This document shows, piece after piece, positions 8,113 to 15,994 of a DNA stretch of 39,304 nt. Source of the DNA: JADGQN01 sp035315185 (lineage in GTDB: Bacteria; Desulfobacterota; Syntrophorhabdia; Syntrophorhabdales; WCHB1-27); the NCBI GenBank assembly GCA_035315185.1, contig DATFYE010000163.1, positions 1-39,304 of the forward strand, in the 5' to 3' direction. Under the pieces are notes generated by a model that saw only the letters and a list, made by a program, of their open reading frames with translations, made no database searches and was not told where the DNA came from. The first letter of the stretch is position 1; every line of letters begins with the position of its first letter. Both the position numbers and the translations under genes were made by a program.

Positions 8113-9375
8113 CTACGGAAATATCCCTCGGAGTCTGGTTGCCTCCGCGACACGCCCGATACCGAGTATGCTGGCCGCCGTGCGCATGTCGACTTTGTGT
8201 TTTTCCGACAATGCCTTAACCTCGTCGAAGGCAGACGAGAGTATCCTCTTGAGCCGCTGGTAGATCTGCTTCTCGCTCCAGAAGAGTTCCTGAAGGTTCT
8301 GCACCCACTCGAAGTAGGACACCACAACGCCGCCTGCATTCGCCAAGATGTCGGGAATGAAATATATGTTCTTCTCTCTGAGCACCATGTCGGCAGCAGG
8401 GGTCGTCGGTCCGTTGGCCCCCTCGACGATCATCCGGCACCGGAGCGCGTTTGCGTTCTTCTCCGTTATCTGGTTTTCGATGGCAGCCGGCACCAGAATA
8501 TCGCACTCCAATTGAAGGAGCTCCTCGTTACTTATCTCATCCCCGTCGATCTCGCCTTTTTTAAAGCAGTTGTTATTCCGCTTGCACTCAAGCGCCTTTG
8601 CCACGTCCAGGCCTCGGCCGTTATAGACCCCGCCGTTAATATCGGAGATGGCGATCACTTTGGCTCCGGCCTTGCTGAACACACGGGCTGCCGTTCCGCC
8701 GACGTTTCCCGCCCCCTGTATGACGACCCTCGCGTCCTTCATGGCCAGACCCCGGGAATGGGCCGCCCGTTCGGCGACGATGAAAAGACCCCGGGCGGTC
8801 GCTTCGAACCTACCCCGAGATCCACCGAGCTCCAAGGGCTTGCCTGTCACGACCCCCGGCACCACGTGACCCTTCCTTATGCTGAAAGTATCCATGACCC
8901 AAGCCATGACCTGTGGATTGGTAGACAAGTCAGGGGCCGGTATGTCCACATCGGGACCAATGAAGGGCGATATCTCCCAGGTGTAGCGGCGGGTCATATT
9001 TTCAAGCTCATGGGATGTCATGGTACGAGGATCGCATTCCACCCCGCCCTTGGCACCACCGAAAGGAATGTTGACTACGGCGGCCTTCCACGTCATCCAC
9101 ATGGCCAAAGCCCTCATTTCATCCAAGTGTGCGTCGGGATGGAACCGCAAGCCTCCTTTGAAGGGACCACGCGTATCGCTGTGCTGCACACGATATCCCG
9201 TGAAGACCCGAACGCTTCCATCATCCATCTTGACGGGAAAGTGAACGATGATTTCTCTTTTTGTATGCTTGATCTTCTCGAGAATACCGGGCTCCATGTG
9301 AGGGAGATACTTGGCCGCAATCTCGATCTGCCTCAGGGCCATTTGGGCGAGATTTACCTTTCCTTCGTTCATCAT
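8113..9375 (-). CDS. gdhA: Glutamate dehydrogenase (Glu/Leu/Phe/Val dehydrogenase family)
   Basis: A 420-residue hexameric-type glutamate dehydrogenase interconverting glutamate and 2-oxoglutarate plus ammonia. K73 in GPFKGGLRFHP binds the substrate carboxylate, K97 lies in TWKAAV, and the catalytic K109 sits in PFGGAKGGV. The Rossmann domain has GAGNVGGTAA for NAD(P). The frame extends to a GTG at 9417, but AAGGA eight bases before ATGATG at 9375 marks the better start and avoids overlap with the upstream small ORF. The enzyme can release ammonium during amino-acid fermentation or assimilate nitrogen. Cofactor preference is not readable with confidence. A repeat element separates it from the genes downstream. 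Confidence 0.95.
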   Translation of the reverse strand: MMNEGKVNLAQMALRQIEIAAKYLPHMEPGILEKIKHTKREIIVHFPVKMDDGSVRVFTGYRVQHSDTRGPFKGGLRFHPDAHLDEMRALAMWMTWKAAVVNIPFGGAKGGVECDPRTMTSHELENMTRRYTWEISPFIGPDVDIPAPDLSTNPQVMAWVMDTFSIRKGHVVPGVVTGKPLELGGSRGRFEATARGLFIVAERAAHSRGLAMKDARVVIQGAGNVGGTAARVFSKAGAKVIAISDINGGVYNGRGLDVAKALECKRNNNCFKKGEIDGDEISNEELLQLECDILVPAAIENQITEKNANALRCRMIVEGANGPTTPAADMVLREKNIYFIPDILANAGGVVVSYFEWVQNLQELFWSEKQIYQRLKRILSSAFDEVKALSEKHKVDMRTAASILGIGRVAEATRLRGIFP

Positions 9376-9389
9376 CCCTGATTTCCTTA

Positions 9390-9641
9390 TCAATGGCGTT
9401 CTGGAAGGATTAGGCACCCTCCAGTGTATTCATTCATCTGCTTTAGTTTTGCTTTGAGGCCGGCGATGGTGTCGCGGCATCCGCGAAAGCTCTTATACAG
9501 ACTAGTCACCTCGCGCTCCGGGACCGCCTCGTCCAGGGAGGACAGGCCTTCCGATATCTTCGTGATGGCTCCAACGGTTATGCCGGCGGCCATATCCAGC
9601 ACATTGCCTCGCATCGCAAATTCTCTGAATTCTTTAAACAT
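9390..9641 (-). pseudogene. Truncated MscL N-terminus fused to an unrelated tail
   Basis: An 83-residue frame. The first 28 or so residues, starting MFKEFREFAMRGNVLDMAAG, are the N-terminal helix and start of TM1 of the large-conductance mechanosensitive channel MscL. The pore helix breaks off after VGAITKI. The rest is a charged, probably helical tail (about 29-83) with no MscL TM2 and no family I recognise. A strong ribosome site (GAGGAGG) precedes the ATG, and the stop lies 14 bp before the gdhA start. Intact MscL is about 140 residues, so channel function is lost. It is either a deletion fusion relic or a retained leader ORF for gdhA. Confidence 0.6.
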
Positions 9642-9677
9642 CGAAGGTTCCTCCTCTCGAAAGAAGATATTTTCTTA

Positions 9678-9776
9678 TCACTTCAGCTTGAACTCAACAC
9701 GGCTCGCATTGGCCTTTTCTTTCTTTTCCGGCGTCAGAGATCTCGGCTCAAGAACACTAGTTTTTTCACCATGCGC
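9678..9776 (-). pseudogene. Possible OmpA-like C-terminal remnant
   Basis: A 32-codon open segment with no start, ending TPEKKEKANASRVEFKLK before a TGA. The closing SRVEFKL pattern after TPE resembles the last turn of OmpA-family peptidoglycan-binding domains (usually TPEGR...NRRVEF). An in-frame stop lies directly upstream, so only a tail survives. The match is short and may be chance. Confidence 0.3.
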
Positions 9777-9828
9777 TCACCCCTCGTGGAAGATGAAATG
9801 CTGAGGATTGTTCCTAAGGGTATTCTAA

Positions 9829-10014
9829 GAAGTCCTTGTCGATAGTCAACAGGCCGGCGTCATCGCACTGGATTGCAAGAACGAGCGGAGTCTGGCTATC
9901 CGCGCGAGGCGAGGCGTCGTCCTCGCCGGCGGCGATTACTCCAACAGTACGATCCTCAAGCACCATTTTCTTCACAAGGCAATCGAGTTCGCAGGGCTCG
10001 GCCCGAAGAAGTAG
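9829..10014 (+). pseudogene. Fragment of an FAD-dependent dehydrogenase (fumarate reductase/ketosteroid dehydrogenase type)
   Basis: The plus strand is open for 61 codons between two stops with no usable start. The translation contains EVLVDSQQAGVIALDCKN and then RARRGVVLAGGDYSNSTILK. This is the typical segment where FAD-binding fumarate-reductase-like flavoproteins cross from the substrate domain back to the second FAD strand (usually RARRGVVLATGGFS). Both the GxGxxG N-terminus and the C-terminus are missing. It is therefore a relic inside a roughly 700-bp graveyard and opposite in direction to the flanking operons. I prefer this reading over the overlapping minus-strand frame at 9814-10062. 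Confidence 0.5.
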
Positions 10015-10037
10015 GTGAGAATGCAGAGGACGGGGAG

Positions 10038-10092
10038 GGCCTCCTGCCGGACCGGAGGCCACGTGGCAAGGAGCCCCTAACCGGGGGGGCTC
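10038..10092 (-). terminator. Two GC-rich hairpins after the nitroreductase gene
   Basis: GAGCCCC (10071-10077) pairs with GGGGCTC (10086-10092), and GGCCTCC (10038-10044) pairs with GGAGGCC (10054-10060). They lie just past the stop of the minus-strand operon. Neither is followed by a clear T-run, so this is a weak or Rho-assisted terminator candidate. Confidence 0.35.
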
Positions 10093-10109
10093 TGCGCCGG
10101 TCGTCAGTT

Positions 10110-10880
10110 CTACTCTTTTTTAGACCCTTGCACCGACGCGCGGTAGAGTTCAATAGTCTGCTGCCTTAGTTTGGCCAGATCTTCCACCGTTTGTCTGGTC
10201 GAACGGTATTTTTTCAGGTCATAAGTCTCATAGTGGATAATCTCTTCCAGGGGCCGCCTCACTCCGCCTTTTTGCGCTGCAGCAGGATAGCCTACCGGAA
10301 TAATCGAATGAAGTTTCACTAAAGGTGGGATGCCCAGAATCTGCTTGAATTCTTCCTCCACGTGGATGGTGACCCACTGAGTACCCAGTCCGAGGGCGGT
10401 GGCAGCCAAATGTATGATCTGGCAGGCATTGGCCAAGCCGTCGGTCAAATGGGTACTTCCCCTTCCGAAAGTGTGGGCTCCCATGACCGTTGCCCACTGT
10501 CTCCGTCCGTCGCCGAGCACAACGATCAGGGCCGGGGCATGGGCAAAACCTTTCATTTCGTCGAAGTGAGCAAGCTGTTCGTCTATTGTTCCCGGCCGTT
10601 GAAAAGCGGGATGCCTGAACTCGCGAGGCCGCATCTGTTCCGTCCAGAATATGAATTCGCGATCCATGTCGCGATAAGCTTCCCAAAGCCTTTCTTTCAG
10701 TTCCGGTTTAGTAACCACAATGAATTCCCAGGGCTGGCCATTGGCGCCCGACATGGCCCATCGACCGGCTGCCAGAATCTTTTCCACGGCCCCTTCGGGC
10801 AATGGATCGGATTTCAGGTTCCGGCAGCTGCGGCGGGCTTCCACCACCTGTATGAAATGCTCAAAAACCTGATTGTCCAT
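10110..10880 (-). CDS. Nitroreductase-family flavoprotein
   Basis: A 256-residue nitroreductase-fold protein expected to bind FMN and to use NAD(P)H to reduce nitro groups, quinones or unsaturated rings. The N-terminal ARRSCRNLKSDPLPEGAVEKIL and AMSGANGQPWEFIVV are the usual FMN-phosphate and dimer segments. ATALGLGTQWV and VGYPA are the conserved C-terminal FMN-contact motifs. The middle has an extended insertion (about 70-130) that includes FWTEQMRPREFRHPAFQRPG. The start is set by a strong AAGGAGG. It is the last gene of the hydantoinase operon, 22 bp after the MFS gene. The true substrate is unknown; a reductive step in the same catabolic pathway is possible. Confidence 0.85.
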   Translation of the reverse strand: MDNQVFEHFIQVVEARRSCRNLKSDPLPEGAVEKILAAGRWAMSGANGQPWEFIVVTKPELKERLWEAYRDMDREFIFWTEQMRPREFRHPAFQRPGTIDEQLAHFDEMKGFAHAPALIVVLGDGRRQWATVMGAHTFGRGSTHLTDGLANACQIIHLAATALGLGTQWVTIHVEEEFKQILGIPPLVKLHSIIPVGYPAAAQKGGVRRPLEEIIHYETYDLKKYRSTRQTVEDLAKLRQQTIELYRASVQGSKKE

Positions 10881-10902
10881 GATAAGAACCTCCTTTCCGA
10901 AA

Positions 10903-12192
10903 CTAACGTTCCCGACTCAGTGACAGCTTGGAACTTTCAGGTGCGAGAAAAGCGGCAATAAATCCAGCCAGTGAAACTGAGCAAATGTACAGGATCACGG
11001 GCGTGAAATTTTCCCCGCGACCGATCAGACTGGCTGCGATCAGAGGCGCCAAGCCGCCACCTAAAGTTGACCCCAAATGTTTGCTCACGGACGCGCCGGT
11101 GTAACGAACATCTGTCGCGAACAGTTCCGCGGTATACGATGGCTCCTGCGAGAACATCAGAGGATGAAGGATACCCGCACCGACTACGATTGCTGCCGCC
11201 AGCAGAAAATCGTTTCTTAGGGGCAAGATGTGGAAAAAGGGATACACGGACAAAGCGGTCAATGCGATCCCCGTCATCAGGAACGGACGCCGGCCAATGC
11301 GATCAGAAAAATGCCCGTATAACGGTACCGTAAACATTGCCAGGCAATTGGCGACGAGGAACCCCGCGGTCAAGGAACTCTGCGACATGCCGAGCCGTCT
11401 GGTTGCGAAGGCAATCGAAAAAATGCCTATTGCATAAAAATATACATTTTGTGACATTATCGGCAGCAGCGCAAAAAAGAACGATTTCTTCCATTTTGAG
11501 AACACCTCCACAATAGGTACGCGTGCGACTTTCTCTTGTTTCTGGAAGAGGAAGGATTCATCGATCTGCGTTCGCATGTATGTGCCGACGATCACCAATA
11601 AGAAACTGAGAAGGAATGGTATGCGCCATGCCCATTCTTGAAAGGCCTTTTTTCCATAATAGCCGGTCAGAACGGAAACGATCAAAGACGCGAGGACCAC
11701 TCCGGACGGGCCACCGATCTGAACACAGGATGCATAAAACCCCCGCTTTTTCGTCGGCGCGTTTTCCAGCGTCAGCACCGCCGCGCCCCCGGTCTCGCCA
11801 CCCATGGCGATCCCCTGACAGATGCGCAAAAAAACGAGAAAAATAGGAGCCCATACCCCGACTCGCGCATAACTCGGCAGTATACCGATTACCGTGCTGG
11901 CGATCCCCATCAGCAGCAAGGTTGTAATGAGCACGTTCTTTCGGCCGATACGATCCCCAAAATGGCCGAAAACGATGCTGCCGAGGGGGCGTGCCACGAA
12001 CCCCACCGAGAAGGTGGCAAACACCAGGATCATGCCCACGTACGGATCCACCTTGGGGAAGAACAAGGTGTCGAATACCACCGGCGCGATGAGCGCATAG
12101 ATGAACATGTCGTAATTCTCCAAAGCCGTCCCAAAGGAAGACGCAAATACCAACCGCCTGAATCTCGAGGCAAGTGCTGCTTCCGAATCCAT
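10903..12192 (-). CDS. MFS transporter, metabolite:H+ symporter (MHS/ShiA-like) type
   Basis: A 429-residue membrane protein with about 12 hydrophobic segments. The N-terminal SSFGTALENYDMFIYAL is the MHS-family form of the first helix (usually G..IEWYDF). The loop 2-3 signature appears as FGHFGDRIGRKNVL and is repeated in the second half as YGHFSDRIGRRPFL. GMILVFATFSVGFVARPLG is also typical. Relatives take up organic acids, betaines or shikimate by proton symport. It sits between an M24 gene and the nitroreductase and probably imports the substrate of the hyu operon. The A/G-rich leader gives only a weak ribosome site. Confidence 0.9.
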   Translation of the reverse strand: MDSEAALASRFRRLVFASSFGTALENYDMFIYALIAPVVFDTLFFPKVDPYVGMILVFATFSVGFVARPLGSIVFGHFGDRIGRKNVLITTLLLMGIASTVIGILPSYARVGVWAPIFLVFLRICQGIAMGGETGGAAVLTLENAPTKKRGFYASCVQIGGPSGVVLASLIVSVLTGYYGKKAFQEWAWRIPFLLSFLLVIVGTYMRTQIDESFLFQKQEKVARVPIVEVFSKWKKSFFFALLPIMSQNVYFYAIGIFSIAFATRRLGMSQSSLTAGFLVANCLAMFTVPLYGHFSDRIGRRPFLMTGIALTALSVYPFFHILPLRNDFLLAAAIVVGAGILHPLMFSQEPSYTAELFATDVRYTGASVSKHLGSTLGGGLAPLIAASLIGRGENFTPVILYICSVSLAGFIAAFLAPESSKLSLSRER

Positions 12193-12281
12193 TGTTGACC
12201 CCCCCCTTTTTTGTATGGGTAAGTAAGGATGAGATTCAACCCCATCCCCGATCTTACCTTCAACCGCGAATCCCGCGTGAT

Positions 12282-13433
12282 CTATACGCGGGTAAGCACC
12301 TCCGGGCCATTCCCGGACAGATAAACCGTTTCTCCCATGACGGCAAATCCCGCCTCCTCATGTCTTGCCGCGATCTGTAAAGCGAGACACATCCCTTCCT
12401 GAAATCGGCCAGTTTCTGATTCGTCAAGAAAAGGGGCTTCCTGCAAGCTGAGGCCAATTCCCTGTCCCAGGCCATATTCAGGGAGAACGTCGATCTGGAG
12501 CGAACCGGCCTGAGCCAACGTTTCACCGCGGAACCGTGAAATCTCCCTGCCTGCGGCCAAGCTCTCAATAATGCGGTTGAAGAGCGGTCTAAGAAAATTC
12601 CTATCAGATTCGACAAACGTATCTTTCTCAAACAGGAAGGTTTTGATCCCCTGAGCCCAATACCTCTCGAACTCGACGGCCAGACAAAGCATCACCGGCT
12701 CATGAGCCGAGACGGGAAGACCTTCTAAAGGTCTCAGCGCGCTGTTAGCTTCTCCCGGCCTGGCTATGAGTATGCGCACGTCCTCTGCCCCTTCAAAGTA
12801 GGCCTCCCGGCCCATCACTGCCTCGATGTTCTTCTCGCTGATTTGAGAAAAGGTCGTTTGGCAGATCTTCTCGAATGCCCGGGTCACGATACGTGCGGAG
12901 CGGCGAACCTGATCCACCTCCCTTTGAGACTTGATCATCCGCATCTCCCGAATCATACGGTTTGCGCGAATAACGTTGCATGAACCGGTGGAGTCCAGGA
13001 AAAACCGATACTGATCATGGGGCATGGACTGTTCCAATCCCGAGATACCTATCGTTGAGGGGATCAGCCCATTTTCTTTAAGGAATGCAATGCTCCGGGC
13101 AGAGACATTGTCACAGGATATGACATTCTCCACCCAGGTGATGCCCTTCACTCCGGGCAAATCGCGCGCAAAACCTTCGCAGATCAGAGCGACTTCTCCT
13201 GCAAGGGGGATTACGACCATGGCCCCCTGGGGCATCTTCATCACATAGTTGCTGATGTAACAGGGATCCCCATATTCATCGGTACTGTTGGCGTGCAGCA
13301 GAAGGACGTTCATCCCTTGCTCTCCCATCCGCGCCCTGATCTTCCCGACCCTTTCCAGGAATTCGGTTTTCGGCATGTTGATCCGATCCCAAACGTCCCG
13401 GCCTCTCTTTAGTGTAGGCCTCATGGTTTCCAT
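12282..13433 (-). CDS. M24 (creatinase/aminopeptidase P fold) protein lacking metal ligands, first copy
   Basis: A 383-residue two-domain protein with a creatinase/prolidase N-domain (to about 165) and the pita-bread C-domain. The canonical M24 ligands are altered. The D-x10-D region reads LAVEFERYWAQGIKTF with Q at 261, the GHGIG histidine is Q324 in GLGQGIGLSLQE, and the first ligand glutamate is Q353. A two-metal peptidase reaction is therefore unlikely. Creatinase, a metal-free member of the fold that hydrolyses a ureido C-N bond, is a precedent. The start is set by GAGGG lying in the end of the upstream gene, 2 bp away. It probably acts with the second M24 copy, perhaps as a heteromer. 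Confidence 0.85.
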   Translation of the reverse strand: METMRPTLKRGRDVWDRINMPKTEFLERVGKIRARMGEQGMNVLLLHANSTDEYGDPCYISNYVMKMPQGAMVVIPLAGEVALICEGFARDLPGVKGITWVENVISCDNVSARSIAFLKENGLIPSTIGISGLEQSMPHDQYRFFLDSTGSCNVIRANRMIREMRMIKSQREVDQVRRSARIVTRAFEKICQTTFSQISEKNIEAVMGREAYFEGAEDVRILIARPGEANSALRPLEGLPVSAHEPVMLCLAVEFERYWAQGIKTFLFEKDTFVESDRNFLRPLFNRIIESLAAGREISRFRGETLAQAGSLQIDVLPEYGLGQGIGLSLQEAPFLDESETGRFQEGMCLALQIAARHEEAGFAVMGETVYLSGNGPEVLTRV

Positions 13434-13435
13434 GG

Positions 13436-14554
13436 TTATCCCTCGTTAGAATAAAGCCTTGTCTCCGTTTGGCTCAGCCGTTCAAAGCCCGCCTCTGTTA
13501 TGAGAATCGTTTCGCCACAGGCCAGATACCCTGTTTCGGGGAAGTATTGGTTCGGATGGGCTATCACAACCTGGTTCTTCTTCAGCACAGCCTCCGTGTC
13601 GTCATCGATTACGGCCCCGGGAGCGATGGATCCGACGCCAAATCCGTGTCCACGGGCTCTCATATAGGGAGGATAACAGTATTTGCCGTACCCGGCCTGG
13701 CTGATCACCCCATTCATACCTTTCGATATCAATGCAGCGGGGTTCCCGGCCTTCACCTGTTTCAAAGACTCTGCCAAAGCGCGCACCAGTATATCGTATT
13801 TCTCTACGAGCACTGGTGCAGGCGAGCCAAGAAAGACAGTTCGGCAGAGCTGGACGAACTGTCCTTCGCAGGCAGGGGTGATTTCTCCGATCACCGCGTC
13901 CCCGGAAGCAAGTCTCCTATCTGTGGGCGCGTGCATGGCATAATTGTGGCTTCCGGACCCCATGAGATTGAAAATATCGTCGGCCCCTGCGGAGCGCATG
14001 GCAAATTCCACCTCCGCGAGAAGTTCGCATTCTCTGATCCCTATCCGGGCGTGTCTTAGAAATGCCTGAAGCCCGATGTCGGCAATCCTGGCCGTTTTTC
14101 GAATCACTTCCAGTTCTTCGCTTGTCTTCTCCTGCGCCATCTCCTCGATGATATCGTCTGCCGGCTCGACGGCCGCTTCCCGACGGAGCCCCTCATAGAG
14201 CGGATACGTCATCTGGTCCGCCCCGGCAACGCCCACGGTGCCTGTCATATTGAACTTCCTCAGGACATTCGTGAGGTCTTTGAAGAAATCGGAAGTCCCC
14301 TGGATGTTCCTGATCCAGCTCTGTCTTGCGGCCCGGCCGGCATCCCATCGGGGTCCAAGGAGGAGCAGAACGTCGCCGGACCTGGAAACGAGAGCCGCAT
14401 TATTCGATCCTATCGGCCTGAATTCGGTGAAATAATAGAAGTAGAATGGTTTGAGAACAAAACAGGTTCCGCTGGAATAGATGATAAGACCGTCCAGTCC
14501 TTTTTGATTGATCAGTTTGAGGGCTTTTTCAAGTTTTCTATTCCCGTCACTCAT
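13436..14554 (-). CDS. M24 (creatinase/aminopeptidase P fold) protein with altered ligands, second copy
   Basis: A 372-residue paralogue of the next gene in the operon. GHGFG keeps the active-site histidine (H303) and H208 in NYAMHAP is present. The first aspartate is E224 (IGEITP), the second is Q235, and the first ligand glutamate is replaced by H333 in IAHPN. The final glutamate position reads CGET. The same E-to-H change occurs in the M24 protein at 35433-36626, so this looks like a defined subfamily and not random decay. I preferred the ATG at 14554 with AGGTGA upstream; two GTG codons directly precede it. Inferred role: hydrolysis or isomerisation in the hyu pathway. Confidence 0.85.
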   Translation of the reverse strand: MSDGNRKLEKALKLINQKGLDGLIIYSSGTCFVLKPFYFYYFTEFRPIGSNNAALVSRSGDVLLLLGPRWDAGRAARQSWIRNIQGTSDFFKDLTNVLRKFNMTGTVGVAGADQMTYPLYEGLRREAAVEPADDIIEEMAQEKTSEELEVIRKTARIADIGLQAFLRHARIGIRECELLAEVEFAMRSAGADDIFNLMGSGSHNYAMHAPTDRRLASGDAVIGEITPACEGQFVQLCRTVFLGSPAPVLVEKYDILVRALAESLKQVKAGNPAALISKGMNGVISQAGYGKYCYPPYMRARGHGFGVGSIAPGAVIDDDTEAVLKKNQVVIAHPNQYFPETGYLACGETILITEAGFERLSQTETRLYSNEG

Positions 14555-14623
14555 CACCACTCACCTAAGGTCCTTCACGCATGTCGTGCTCACGCTGACA
14601 GCAAGCAGTCAATATCTTCGCTG

Positions 14624-15988
14624 TCAGCCACCATGGAGAAAATGGAGCAGGTCATCTACCTTTTTCATGCCATTCAATCCTTTTACGAGGTCTCCCAATT
14701 TCATGATCCTTGCCGTATCAAAGAAGGGACGGCCAAGCCGTTTCAGCTTTTGCTCTGCATCCTCCCAGGTCATGGGTTGATCGACGTCTCCCCTGGGGGA
14801 GAGCACTTCATGTTCGAATTTCTTTCCGCCGACTGTCAGCATGACCTTTCCGGGCCATTTTTTCGGATACATCGCAGTGAACCCGTCATCAGGCGTAATC
14901 CGGACCTTGTCCATGAAGGCATTAATTTTTTCCTCGTTCCTCAAGACCTTCCTCTCAACGTCGAAGAGATCCTCTTCGTAGAAGGCGGCCAGCGCCAACT
15001 GGTAGCGCATGCTTGTGATAGACGAGAGCCGGTTCTCTGGGAAACCCCGGCCATCTAGCATCTGGCTGTATTGCTTCGGGAGAATCACCTCGATCTCTTC
15101 GATAGTCTCCGGTATAATTCCATGGCTGCGAAGGAGCCAACTGAATGCCTCGATAGATGCCACGGCCTGCCTGGCGCTGCAAAAGGGTTTCAGGTTGACC
15201 TTTCCGATCCGGAAATCCTCACCCAACCCCGCGAGGAGGACCTCGGGTCTCAGGTCTAAGCTGTAGGCAGAAGAGAAATAACCGTCGAGTATGGCGTGAT
15301 CTCCTGCAAAACCCTTTGCAGCAGCGAAGCATGCAATCAGTCCGTTCTGGGCAGCGCACCCGAGGGTCAGCCATCGGGAGGACAATCCCGTCTTCACCTT
15401 GCCCGAGATGCCCGTCGATAGGGTCAAGGAAATGGCCAACGCGTTCTTGATCTTTTCGGGCTCAAGACCCAGTATCTGAGATCCCGCTGCAGCCACGCCC
15501 ACGGCGGCGCAAAGGTACGTCGGCCAGAGTCCTCGGTAGATAATTTCAGCACCGTTTACCGCCGCTCCCAGGCGCCCAACAGCCTCGTATCCGGTTACGG
15601 CTCCTTCGATCAATTGCTTACCTGTTGCACCCTTTGCGAACGCCATCAGGAGAACAGCAGGAACAATCACCGATCCGATGGTGGTACATGAGGCAATATC
15701 GATATCGTCGGTTTCCGTCATGCGGGTCGAAATACAGGAGAGGAGCAGCGCCAGAGGAAGCGGCGCAGAGAAATTAAAGCCCGGCACGGGAATACCCGCG
15801 CCTTCGCCGGGTAACAGCATTTCCTGAACCAGGTCCTTGTTGGCCCTTGCCTCGCCCGTAGAGGCTCCCACAATAAGCGCGCCCAGAGAGTCAAAGATAT
15901 GCAGCTTTGCCTGGCCCACCGTTTCCTGGGGGAAGTCTCCGAACCTGACGCGTGCAATAAATTCCGCTAATTCGTCCAATAGAGCCAT
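14624..15988 (-). CDS. MmgE/PrpD family protein
   Basis: A 454-residue protein of the MmgE/PrpD fold (2-methylcitrate dehydratase, cis-aconitate decarboxylase, immune-responsive gene 1 family). Recognisable segments are the helical N-terminus with HIFDSLGALIVGAS, the TETDDIDIAS loop near 92, AVTGYEAVGRLG, SRWLTLGCAAQNG, and KPFCSARQAVASIEA about two thirds along. Members act on tricarboxylates or related acids without metal, but many outside the methylcitrate locus have unknown substrates. No prpB or prpC lies next to it. It starts 6 bp after hyuB and so belongs to the hydantoinase operon. Confidence 0.9.
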   Translation of the reverse strand: MALLDELAEFIARVRFGDFPQETVGQAKLHIFDSLGALIVGASTGEARANKDLVQEMLLPGEGAGIPVPGFNFSAPLPLALLLSCISTRMTETDDIDIASCTTIGSVIVPAVLLMAFAKGATGKQLIEGAVTGYEAVGRLGAAVNGAEIIYRGLWPTYLCAAVGVAAAGSQILGLEPEKIKNALAISLTLSTGISGKVKTGLSSRWLTLGCAAQNGLIACFAAAKGFAGDHAILDGYFSSAYSLDLRPEVLLAGLGEDFRIGKVNLKPFCSARQAVASIEAFSWLLRSHGIIPETIEEIEVILPKQYSQMLDGRGFPENRLSSITSMRYQLALAAFYEEDLFDVERKVLRNEEKINAFMDKVRITPDDGFTAMYPKKWPGKVMLTVGGKKFEHEVLSPRGDVDQPMTWEDAEQKLKRLGRPFFDTARIMKLGDLVKGLNGMKKVDDLLHFLHGG

Positions 15989-15994
15989 TTCGGA

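Noticed and set aside
9814..10062. Minus-strand 82-codon frame ending LLTIDKDFLEYP, resembling a PIN-toxin end
   Set aside because: The plus-strand reading of the same DNA gives a longer and more specific match to an FAD-dehydrogenase segment.
3536..15988. Methylcitrate cycle, from citrate synthase plus PrpD and aconitase
   Set aside because: The MmgE/PrpD gene is in a different operon with hyuAB and M24 genes, and no prpB is present.
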